From positions 1 through 31,654 of the forward strand of contig SGPL01000390.1 in NCBI GenBank assembly GCA_004802705.1: a DNA stretch of 31,654 nucleotides, in the 5' to 3' direction. Both the position numbers and the translations under genes were made by a program. This document shows, in pieces, positions 23,033 through 31,130 of this stretch. The notes under the pieces were generated by a model, which saw only the letters and a program-made list of their open reading frames with translations, had not been told where the DNA came from and made no database searches. Position 1 is the first letter of the stretch. Each line of letters starts with the position of its first letter. The DNA comes from Bondarzewia mesenterica. Lineage: Eukaryota > Basidiomycota > Agaricomycetes > Russulales > Bondarzewiaceae.

Positions 23033-23722
23033 TTAGTTGTCCCCTCTCCAATTCTGCTCTCTGAACTTCATCCACTCCCAATAATTACGCTCTACCAGTT
23101 CATAGACTTCCCTCCAATCCCTACAGACCCTTTCCCTTCCTCCACCTGTGCCAATCACTCCCTGTTTTGCACTCTCCAGCCAGCCGTATTCCTCAAGCAT
23201 CGTGTCGGCTTCACACAATAAATGCTGCCTCACGTAGTTCAAGCAATGGTGCAGATGTTCCTCGTTCCCCCCTTCATCCGCAGATAACCAGTCTTCGGCA
23301 ATTGCCTTGGCGAAGAGATACACGCAGTGCGACGCATGTGACATCGATATTGCGAATATGCGTTTGTTTGGACCGAGACGGATATAACCGAGCTGGTGTG
23401 GCAGGGAGGCGAACCATGAGGGAAGAGAGGATGAGGTCGGGGTGTAACGGGTGGAGGATTCGAATGTGTAGGATATTGATGGGAGGCTTGAGAGAGAAGA
23501 GCGGAGGGGTACAGTAGAGGGGAAGGAGTCGCCCAGGTACGTATATCCTGTTGCCGTGACCGGTAAGCGGACTGGAAGAAGAAATGAGGGAGGGGACTGA
23601 CTATGAATGATTTCGCGGCTGGTGTAGTTGAGGACCGTAAGAGATAGCAGGACGAGGTTCGCGATGCTCAGCAAGCCGAGTGCGAGCTTGCCCATATTTT
23701 GAGGAGGGGTGGGTATACGCAT
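23033..23722 (-). CDS. UstYa-family (DUF3328) protein 1
   Basis: UstYa-type proteins are small membrane-anchored oxidative enzymes that modify fungal ribosomal peptides or other metabolites in the secretory path. Here the start is the ATG at 23722 (MRIPTPPQN) or 23695 (MGKLALGLLS). One N-terminal membrane helix follows (LLSIANLVLLSLTVL). Then comes YTYLGDSFP, the family start of the soluble domain; a RLGPNKR segment; the first HxxHC motif as HASHC; the second as HLHHC in HLHHCLNYVRQHLLC; and CRDWREVYEL. A 54-nt segment (23601-23548) has good donor and acceptor signals and keeps frame, so it is probably spliced out, giving about 200 residues. Both metal-binding motifs are intact. It lies 1.1 kb downstream of, and on the same strand as, the membrane-protein gene at 24.1-25.5 kb. 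Confidence 0.85.
   Translation of the reverse strand: MRIPTPPQNMGKLALGLLSIANLVLLSLTVLNYTSREIIHSQSPPSFLLPVRLPVTATGYTYLGDSFPSTVPLRSSLSSLPSISYTFESSTRYTPTSSSLPSWFASLPHQLGYIRLGPNKRIFAISMSHASHCVYLFAKAIAEDWLSADEGGNEEHLHHCLNYVRQHLLCEADTMLEEYGWLESAKQGVIGTGGGRERVCRDWREVYELVERNYWEWMKFREQNWRGDN
23548..23601 (-). other. Probable in-frame intron in UstYa-like gene 1
   Basis: It begins GTCAGT and ends CAACAG, is 54 nt long (a multiple of three) and has no stop. Removing it joins the stem region directly to YTYLGD. UstYa-like gene 2 has an intron at the same place in the protein, which supports splicing. Confidence 0.6.
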
Positions 23723-24115
23723 GCCGCCGACAATAGATATACAGCGATGGAGGCCAAGTTTATATAAGTACCAAGGCCAGTTCTCTCGCGGATCAGATCG
23801 TGGTATCAGCGCTTTGGTCCTAGTACTTCGTGATTGTGTTTCAGGACTCGGAATATATGATTCCACAGATTCTGATAAGCCATACATCCTAGCTCGAGGC
23901 GACTTTTTTTTCTCAGCCAGGAAAATAGTCATTTCTCGTAAGTACATACATGTATACCATGCATGCATGGCATCTGAAAAGTGATGCGTTCTTCAACGTT
24001 CAGGGCAAGTTCAGGAATATACATACCCTCTCTACACAATCGAGTACAAACTTTATAACGGCGAGAACCTCACTCCATATACTTGATGACCGTATATGCC
24101 AAAAAAATCAGCTGC
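23723..24115. other. Intergenic region upstream of UstYa-like gene 1
   Basis: It should carry the promoter of UstYa-like gene 1 and the 3' end of the membrane-protein gene. It is AT-rich with short A/T runs (near 24100) and has no supportable ORF. Confidence 0.4.
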
Positions 24116-25481
24116 TCACACCTCCTCCCTCCAGCTTCCACTCTCCAGGCTCATGCCAAGTGAATCGCTCAGCCCTGAGATATTTGTACCCTGCTTCTTA
24201 CCTTCCGTTCTTCTGTCACGGTCTCTTTCCTGGGGCGGTAAACGTAGCTGAGTCACGCCAGTCTCCTTGTCTGCGTCGTCCCTGGTTGAATGCTGAACTC
24301 CGTCTCGGGACTGGAATTGTATGCTGGTCATGGGTGCTGTACCGGTTTTGGAGTCCCACGCGCGGCGGGTCGCCACGCGGAATATGATCAGCATCGGAGC
24401 TATGATCTACGGCCAACATCAACACGAGCATGACACCTGCATCTGCGTGCATGAAACTGGGAGGAGATGAAAAGAAGACGCACTTGAACCTGCGACAAGA
24501 CCGGCAAAAAAATATTAGAAATATGGCTCTTCGCTCCGTATGGCCCAATGAATAGTAATGACGACACAGCGTAAAGCATTGAGCTTTCAACGATCATAGC
24601 TGCGATACTGGCGTAGGGTATGGAATATGCGTGGTCCGGGCCAAGTGCATGACGAAGGGCGCGGCGATAGAGGAGGAGGCGGGCGGCGATGAGGAGGGTG
24701 AGGAGAACATTAAGGGATGCGGAAAGGGAGAAGTAGGGAATTCCGAAATTGACACTTGTCTCGGACCAGAGGTTCGCGGAGGGGCGAGATATTTGAAAAA
24801 GAAATATCATGCCCATCGCTGTACGAGGATAGCGAGAGGGAGGTGAGTCAATGAAGGGCGAGCCATATATGAGGGGATTAGGACTTACAGATTGAGCCGA
24901 GGTACATTAGGATAGGGAGCGCGATGATGTATAATTTGAGGTGGAAAATGACGAGACAGCGGTATAGCTTTTTCAGAGATTAGTATCTAGACTAGGTGCA
25001 CGAATTCTTCGTGCATCCGGAGTTGGCCGAACTCACCAAGAACCCATCCGCAAGCCAACCAGCGACAATGGAACACGCGTTGGGAACGACCGTGATCGCA
25101 GAAGAATACTTCGAAAGGGAATATGCAGTGGGACCCCCAGGATACTCACGGTTGTCGATGAACATGAGCTGGAGCGATTTCATGTCCATACCAATGAAGG
25201 CCGTGCCGAGAGCGAAGATGATGAAGGTATAGACAGGCAAGATGTAATCCAGATGCGAACGGTTGGATTTCAGGTTTTGATTTTGATAGAGAGCATACAT
25301 CGTCTGGAGGAAGATGACGAAAGACGCGCCTAGATGAGGATGTCAGAATTGTCAGACACAACATAACGAAGATGAGAAGAGGCGCACCGAAGGCTATCTG
25401 AGACATGCAGTCGCCAAGCAATGTTGCGCGCTCGAGCCAGAGGATGTCAGGGGGTAGGTGGGGGGCATAGGGATTCGACAT
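24116..25481 (-). CDS. Multi-pass (about seven-helix) membrane protein of an Agaricomycete-expanded family
   Basis: The start ATG at 25481 gives MSNPYAPHLPPDILWLERAT. Exon 1 is 25481-25388, exon 2 is 25330-25037, exon 3 is 24967-24899, and further exons run to the stop at 24116-24118. Family landmarks in order: helix SFVIFLQTMYALY; helix DYILPVYTFIIFALGTAF; FIDNREYPGGPTAY; SIVAGWLADGFL joined to LYRCLVIFHLKLY; helix ALPILMYLGSI; NFGIPYFSLSASLNVLLTLL with RLLLYRR; SIAAMIVESSMLYAVSSLLF; IFLPVLSQVQ; and IAPMLIIFRVATRRAW. A hydrophilic tail of about 80 residues, rich in Arg, Asp and Gln, follows. The layout is common in mushrooms and often found in large copy number; the function is unknown, with receptor or transport roles possible. 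Next to UstYa-type genes it might move or sense the peptide product, but that is inference. Confidence 0.85.
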
Positions 25482-25913
25482 GGGAGGTCTGTCTGTATGG
25501 TGCAGTGCGAGGAGAGGTGAGCAGTACTCCGGGACAACTCCTTGAGTACATTCGATAACCTGCAGGCGCTCGAGCTCATCAACGTCAACGTCCTTCCATT
25601 GCATCTGATCAGTTTCTGATGCCTCATGCGTACGATTTGAGCGGGTTCTCTGATCGATGATCCTTGATCCTGGCGGCGCTCGGAAGGATCACATCAAGTC
25701 GACATCAAGGAAGCGATCATCTTCTGAGATGGATCCGTGAGAGCGGGAGTCGCTTGGAGAACATGTGTCGAAAGACGCCTGCGTTATGCAAAACGCCCAA
25801 GACCCCCCTCCAGACTGATCTATCACGGTTGTTCGTTAGTGAGTGCATTTCAACGACGAGCGTGCGGCCACACATATCGGCTGACGGCTGACCAAACATC
25901 TTGAAGACACGCA
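25482..25913. promoter_or_regulatory. Divergent intergenic region (membrane protein and hydrolase genes)
   Basis: It lies between two divergent start codons, so both promoters should be here. No coding content beyond shadow ORFs is seen. Confidence 0.4.
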
Positions 25914-26917
25914 ATGCCATTTGCCCAAGTCAGAGAAGGCGAGATCCCATTCACCGTCGACACGGAGACGTTCTCCACCCACTACAAACTTTTTCGGCGA
26001 CCTCTCCACCTCCTCCCGTCCCCCGCTCATAGTTCTCAACGGAGGCCCGGGTGTCTCATACGACTACCTCCTCCCCCTCTCTGAGCTCGCTTATCTCGAA
26101 CCTCCAACGCCCGTCATTTTCTATGACCAAATCGGCACTGCTCGCTCCACGCACCTGCCATCCAAACCTTCCTCATTTTGGTCCATTGACCTTTTTCGTC
26201 TCCGAGCTCGAGAATCTCCTGTCTCACTTCTCCATCGCTGACTCGTTTGACCTCCTGGGGCACTCCTGGGGCAGCATCTTGGCCGCCGAATTCATAATCC
26301 GACGTCAACCTAAAGGTTTAAAGCACGTCGTGCTCGCCAACGCACTCGCGTCTGCAAAGCTGAGGAACGAGGCCAGAGTGAAGTTGAGGAAGGAACTGCC
26401 CGAGGATGTGCAGGAGGTCATAAGGCGCCATGAGGAAGCGGGCACGACAAAGGAGGCGGAGTATAAGCAGGCGATGCTGAGGTTCTACGAAAGGCATTTA
26501 TGTCGGCTGCAGCCCTTTCCCGAGGAAGTGCTGTACTCGTTCAAGCAGTCCGAGTTGGACGATACGGTACTGAAGAACATGTACGCCAGTATTTCCTTGC
26601 TTCCCTCCTCCCCAGTCTCCCCACATCCAGTGGATTTGTGCAGAATAAAAGGCCCTGATTTTGGACACGTTGTTTGCAGGCAGAAAAATGGCCTCGAAGA
26701 CAAGTGGGACATCACCGACAAGATCCACCTCATCCGGGTTCCGACACTTCTCCTCAATGGCGAGCACGATTTCGAGACGGACGAGGTTTGTGCGCCATTC
26801 TTCTGGGGGATCGACAAAATCAAGTGGGTCAAGTTCGCAAAGTCGAGCCATATGCCGCACTGGGAGGAGCGCGAGAGATATATCGAAGTCGTTGGGTCAT
26901 TCCTGAGGGATGTATAA
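25914..26917 (+). CDS. Proline-iminopeptidase-type alpha/beta-hydrolase, with two apparent 1-nt shifts
   Basis: Peptidase family S33 members cleave N-terminal residues (often Pro) from peptides or hydrolyse amino-acid amides. The start ATG at 25914 gives MPFAQVREGEIPF. The oxyanion-region motif NGGPG and the FYDQIGTARS stretch follow, then the nucleophile elbow GHSWGS, the acid region NGEHDFETDE and the catalytic His in SSHMPHWEERERY. These are all parts of the triad in the usual order. An intron lies at about 26581-26643. Two runs of five T (25990-25994 and 26192-26196) each shift the frame by one, and one T fewer in each gives the family reading (KLFGDL; DLFVSELENLL). A consensus error or a decayed gene are both possible; the otherwise intact catalytic residues favour error. 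It sits between the UstYa-like genes and 445 bp from the repeat-precursor gene. Confidence 0.8.
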
Positions 26918-27361
26918 ATACAATGTGTTGAGGCCCATTGGAAGTCAACCCTGTTCTGTACTTAATCTCCGTGCGAACTCGATTTTCCTCAGACCGCGGT
27001 CGTTCTGATGTATATGGGTTCTATTTGTCGAATCAAGGTATCTGCATCATGATCACGTAGTTGCTGTCCCAGCTGTTAGAGACATCGTCCCGACTTTATT
27101 CATAACGTATGGATTTGCAGCGACGGACAAGGGCATGCCAGGAGGCGGCAAGAGAATACATATTCACATTTGCACGCATGCACATATGAATCAGACTCCT
27201 GAATAATCAGACTTTTCGCAGCAATCTGATTCATCCTCGATATACAAAGACACGTATCCGCGATCTTCCCCAAGGCGCCAAACATATCGAGTGGGGAAGA
27301 TTTCGTAGCGTAAGGAAGAACGCGGAGACAGACTCAGTCCACAACTTGTTCCCTCCCCTCG
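26918..27361. other. Convergent intergenic region
   Basis: The 3' ends of the hydrolase gene (+) and the repeat-precursor gene (-) face each other. The part adjoining 27361 still matches the precursor's internal repeat for about 30 bases past its stop codon. Confidence 0.5.
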
Positions 27362-27391
27362 TCAGAAGTCCATGAGCTTCTTTAAATCCAT
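27362..27391 (-). repeat. Precursor repeat copy 2 (C-terminal)
   Basis: This encodes the D-M-DLKKLMDF unit directly before the stop codon. At the DNA level it matches copy 1 in an extended block that continues past the stop. Confidence 0.75.
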
Positions 27392-27627
27392 ATCCTCATC
27401 ACGCCGATGAATCGTAGGCTTCGAAGTGACCAAAACTGCGTCCTTCCCCCGTCGAAAGTCCATAAGTTTCTTCAAATCAGCATCCTCTTATAATCCATAA
27501 GCAACATAAGCACCTGCTTAGGGAAAAATGTAAAGAGACGGTTGCGCTCACCGGAGCGAGGGGTGGCTGCGGCGTGCGAGAGCACGACGAACATCAAGGC
27601 AGAGAGCAGGATGGCAAAGACACGCAT
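27362..27627 (-). CDS. Small secreted repeat-peptide precursor (KEP/dikaritin-like RiPP precursor candidate)
   Basis: The ATG at 27627 begins a signal peptide: MRV, then a hydrophobic core of about 14 residues, ending SHAAA with likely cleavage near residue 21. Exon 1 is 27627-27552 (76 nt), the intron 27551-27487 (65 nt, GTGAGC...TATAAG) and exon 2 27486-27362, giving 66 residues. The mature part holds two copies of a ten-residue unit, D-x-DLKKLMDF, at residues 27-36 and 57-66. Copy 1 is followed by Arg-Arg (37-38), and a linker leads to Arg-Arg (53-54) before copy 2, so the sites fit Kex2-type proteases. Four of the codon differences between the copies are synonymous and only one residue differs, which suggests selection on the peptide. 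UstYa-family genes lie 1.2 kb and 3.6 kb away. I infer a ribosomal-peptide precursor. An alternative is a plain Kex2-processed secreted peptide without modification. The core has no Tyr, unlike ustiloxin. Confidence 0.7.
27454..27483 (-). repeat. Precursor repeat copy 1
   Basis: This encodes the D-A-DLKKLMDF unit followed by Arg-Arg-Gly. It differs from copy 2 mostly at third codon positions. Confidence 0.75.
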
Positions 27628-28786
27628 GATGGGCGGCAAGGGGTGTTGAACGTACTGCAAGCAGAGTGGATTTCGCGGATTCGAGGTGCTCAGGCGGCGT
27701 TAAAGTTGAGCTCCTATCGTATCATGGCAATGGTCTTATATCCAACTGCACTCTGCACTCTATACAGCCAGGTCAGTGATGATAGTCAGCGAGACCAACC
27801 ATGTTCGCTGTACTTCTGAGTCAGCTGTGAGATTGACAGCGGTTCGTGATGATCAGATAGGATCAGATGGCGCAGGTTTTCGAAACTGAGGTTAGTACTC
27901 ACAGCATCGTGTTTGGAAGATTGGATCCTCATAACGTAAACAAACTTTTCCCGAGCTGACGCTGACATTTTTCCTGGAATGAGCTGGACATAAATAGACA
28001 TCTCCCATCTCTTCATGCCGCGTGCAGTCTATCAGCGAAGGTGATAATCCGCAGTCCAAGTATCAGCTTCGCTGATGCATGCTGCTGATACTTGCATTTG
28101 ATTGATTAGATACTTAAACTGAGGCATTTAGGATGACCACAACACACAGAAGGTTATCATATCCACGCGTGGAGCACTGGAATAGACTCGGTTGGCTTAT
28201 TCTCCTGGAATCATCGGAGTTTCAGCTTAAGGCCTCCGTCTTCTATATCAAGATAAGTCGGGTGAATTGAACAGTCCAAAGCGAGCGTACCTCGGATTAC
28301 TCAGATCCATCCTGCTTCACCAACTTGAAAGGTAGCAGCATTCTCTGATGAACAATGGAAGATCCATTTGAACAAGTGTTTGTATTCTGCGCTGCAGAAC
28401 TTGTTTCCAATTACTTAGCGCCCACCGTCTTTCTATTCCATCTATATCAGATTCGTGATAGGGCGGTGCAAAATGAGGGCGGTGCGCTATGGAAGCAGGT
28501 TGGAAGGCGATGAGACAAATAATTCTACGGCACAGTTCACTTCCGATTCAGAACGAAGGTGACCATGCGATCAGCGCACAGACTTTGATTGATCAAGAGA
28601 CATTACTATCGATGTAACATTGGTGATTACATTTTGTCGTGCATGCAGCATACTTGAAGGGAGGTGAAGTCCATGTCCTCCGTGTCCCTTTTGTCGCGTA
28701 CGCGTGTGCGTGACAAGTCCGAGTCGAAGCCACCTCGCTTGCGTCCTCATCTCGCCTGCAGACTCAGTGTAAAGTGTTGCCACAAG
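27628..28786. promoter_or_regulatory. Divergent region between the precursor gene and UstYa-like gene 2
   Basis: About 1.16 kb lies between two divergent start codons, so it may drive both the putative precursor and the putative modifying enzyme. No supportable gene is seen in it. A perfect 11-bp inverted repeat lies at 28057-28094, with extra partial copies of its TATCAGC core nearby (28030-28036 and around 28071). Confidence 0.45.
28057..28094. promoter_or_regulatory. Perfect 11-bp inverted repeat, possible regulator site
   Basis: CAAGTATCAGC (28057-28067) and GCTGATACTTG (28084-28094) are separated by 16 bp. It lies in the divergent region about 430 bp from the precursor start and 690 bp from UstYa-like gene 2. 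It could be a dimeric regulator site or a hairpin. Function is inferred only from position. Confidence 0.4.
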
Positions 28787-29438
28787 ATGGATCTGCGCTG
28801 GCATGCCGCTCTTGCGCTTACATCGACTGTGTTGCTGCTCATCTTGATCTGGTCTCATGCCAATTCTGCAATCGTCCCATCGCAGACTCGCGACTATAGT
28901 GCGTCATCCTCCCCAATTTTCAGCATGGAGAGAATACTCAACGAGATTGACAACTTCTTTTGCAGCCTATATCGGCGATGACTACCCCCTCACATGGCCA
29001 CTCCCAGAAATGGATAACGTCATCATGTACCCAGAAGACACGCACCGTTATGCCCTTCGTACACCAGAGGGCACAGCTGAATGGCGCGCCCTTCTCCCTT
29101 TCGATGATACCCATAGCGGTTTCCCAAACGGGACTATACATTTAGGCCCGCATGACCGCCCCTTCACGGTCGCGATGTTCCACCAGCTACAATGCCTCGA
29201 TATCATCCGGAGTGCGCTCGCCTTCCCGACCCATTCCAAAGACTCATGTGGCAAGAACCTCAGAGATCATTGCCTCAATTATCTGAGGCAGGCAGTCCTT
29301 TGCCACGCTCACACGGACCTCGAATCTATACGCTCTGACCAAGGCCCCAAGATCGCGGACCTGACAAGATCAATGTATATATGTCGTGATTGGCGGGTGC
29401 TATATGGTGGAAAGGAGAGGGGCGAGACATCGAGGTGA
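28787..29438 (+). CDS. UstYa-family (DUF3328) protein 2, two exons
   Basis: Exon 1 (28787-28898) codes 37 residues: MDLRWHAALAL, then a membrane helix (STVLLLILIW). The intron is 28899-28965 (GTGCGT...TTGCAG). Exon 2 (28966-29438) starts TYIGDDYP, the standard family opening. The protein has 194 residues, normal for a one-helix UstYa-type enzyme. The first metal motif is HQLQC (residues 110-114) in place of HQLHC, and the second is LRDHC (136-140) in place of HxxHC, within HCLNYLRQAVLC. So one His of each motif is changed. CRDWRVLYGG closes the domain. Such proteins catalyse oxidative cyclisation in dikaritin peptides and are often encoded in pairs, with one full-motif and one variant copy. 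UstYa-like gene 1 in this window has both motifs intact. The variant residues might mean a helper or inactive role, which is inference. Confidence 0.87.
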
Positions 29439-29801
29439 GGGTAACCGTGTCGTGCAAAGACGTGCTGTAGTTGTATTTTCATGCTGTCGCTTGATCGTGC
29501 CATTTGTGCACGTTTAACACGATGCTTCACCGTGACCTGCACGGCCGTTGGGACGCCAGCACTGGAAAAATTGTCGAACAAGCAGGGCTGGGTAGTTACG
29601 ATTCCCGAACTTAGGTTAGGAGGAGGGCGAAGCCCGACGAACAGGAATGTAAGTAAGATGAGGCTGGTAGTGACTAACAAGAGCTCGCTGTAAGGCAAGG
29701 CTCAGGTTTCGACTGAAGTCTCATCAGAGTCTACCAGGGCAGTATATATAAGGAGGAAACATTAGGGTAGGTAGCTGAGTTCCAAACGCGCTATCTACAA
29801 C
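29439..29801. other. Flank of UstYa-like gene 2 with a possible membrane-helix remnant
   Basis: On the minus strand, 29698 to about 29630 reads a strongly hydrophobic segment (ELLLVTTSLILLTFLFVGL), without an in-frame ATG and without the rest of a UstYa domain. A TATATATA sequence lies upstream of it near 29745. It may be the relic of another N-terminal membrane anchor. No gene is called. Confidence 0.3.
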
Positions 29802-30907
29802 TTCAGTCAGCGGCGTTCCCACTGACTGAAAGCTAATGAGTAATGTTCGGCGGGCTAGGCCCTCGCGAGACATTTGCCATTGGTCGATAAGCGACCATAT
29901 GGCACCGAATCTATCTTTAGCGGACGTGGACCCCACGCTGGCTGCGGATTAGGTTAGGTGGCGGCGTCGAAGACGCCGAGCGCGAAGCGCGAAGAGAGAA
30001 CGGTGAGTGGAATGGAACAATACTGCAGGAGGATGTAATTCCTCCACACTACCTAAGTAGATATCAGTATTTCGCATGATGCTCATCAGGTTCCAAGCCA
30101 TGCAGTATTTATATGGTGCCCCTTGAGGGCAGGCTCTACAATCGCCTTTGGCGATTTTCAAGAGAGCCGACAGGCTCAGTAAGCCGCCGAGCGGCTGACT
30201 GATGCTCAAGAGTGATGACTGAGGGGAATTCCCACATCAGTCATCCTTTATCATCCAATCAGAGGATGGCTAAAGCAGCTCATCTCTTTTCGGTCGTGGT
30301 TTTTGCCACGCCTATTCATCAGCTGAGTAATCTAGATTACAATACACACTTAGTAAGACGGAAGTGAGTGGGTCAGAGTTATTCTTAGAACGTCTTCTTA
30401 GAAAGAAGGGCGGGAACCTCGGGGATTAGTCAAGGTCCGCGGCTATCGGATTTAATTTACTTGTGCCGATGACGATGCCGTCGAGCGGCCGTCAGGCCGC
30501 TGTGCAGCATGCTCGGCAGGTTCCTTCGGTCGGATCGGTTCGCCCGTCGTCAGACGGTCCGTTATGATTCCTCCGGGCCTTTCGGCCCAGTCGGCGACGG
30601 ACACCNGCCCGAGGGCCGNGCCGNCAGGCCCGGGCNCTAANAAATGCCCAGGCCCATGCCTNTNAGGTTAATTCCTTGTAAAGCCCCGGCTTAATATCCG
30701 GTCCATGCCCTTGCGGGTTTAGGTACCNAATTACCGGAACATAATCGTAGTAAGACGGCCTTTCGGGTTACTNAGTTCCTTCCTAGGGTTCCCGCNTNGC
30801 AGAGGCCACGGCGCAGCCGTGGGCGTCTCTTCAGCAAAGCAANGGTTCACAAAGGTAAAAATCCTTCCCCAAACGAGGGGAAGCCCACGTGACGGGACAT
30901 TATGTCC
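29802..30907. repeat. Dense array of perfect short hairpins, probable repetitive element
   Basis: At least 15 perfect inverted repeats with 4-9-bp arms and short loops occur in 1.1 kb. Examples with arms and coordinates: TTCAGTCAG/CTGACTGAA 29802-29830; TGGTCG/CGACCA 29881-29897; CGTGG/CCACG 29925-29937; GGCGTC/GACGCC 29963-29977; TGCCC/GGGCA 30117-30131; AATCGCC/GGCGATT 30140-30156; GAGCC/GGCTC 30164-30177; AGCCGC/GCGGCT 30182-30196; GATGACTGA/TCAGTCATC 30214-30245; CGTGG/CCACG 30295-30310; AGCGGCC/GGCCGCT 30484-30501; CCGTC/GACGG 30544-30557; GGGCC/GGCCC 30575-30588; CCACGGC/GCCGTGG 30806-30822; CTTCCCC/GGGGAAG 30864-30883; GGACA/TGTCC 30895-30907. Several N bases lie inside 30606-30843. 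This is probably part of a transposable element, such as a long terminal repeat, though no boundary was found. Confidence 0.7.
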
Positions 30908-31130
30908 AGCACGTGCCTACAAATCTGATGCCACTAGTTCTACGTTCGCAAATTACGTAATATGAACTAAATTCCGAATGGAATAGCATAAGTGTGTTAA
31001 GATTAGGTTAAGTTCGGATTTAGGTACTAATAGGTTGTTAAGTTATTAGAAGGTACAGATAAGTACGGTTAGGTTGGGGTTTTGAAGGCCAACGCCGTTA
31101 ACCAATACTAAATCCGATTACTATTGTAAT

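Noticed and set aside
27362..27483. Resemblance of the LMDF repeat end to animal gastrin/cholecystokinin peptides (MDF end)
   Set aside because: The resemblance is only three residues, and the amidation signal order (Gly before basic residues) is reversed here, so it is chance.
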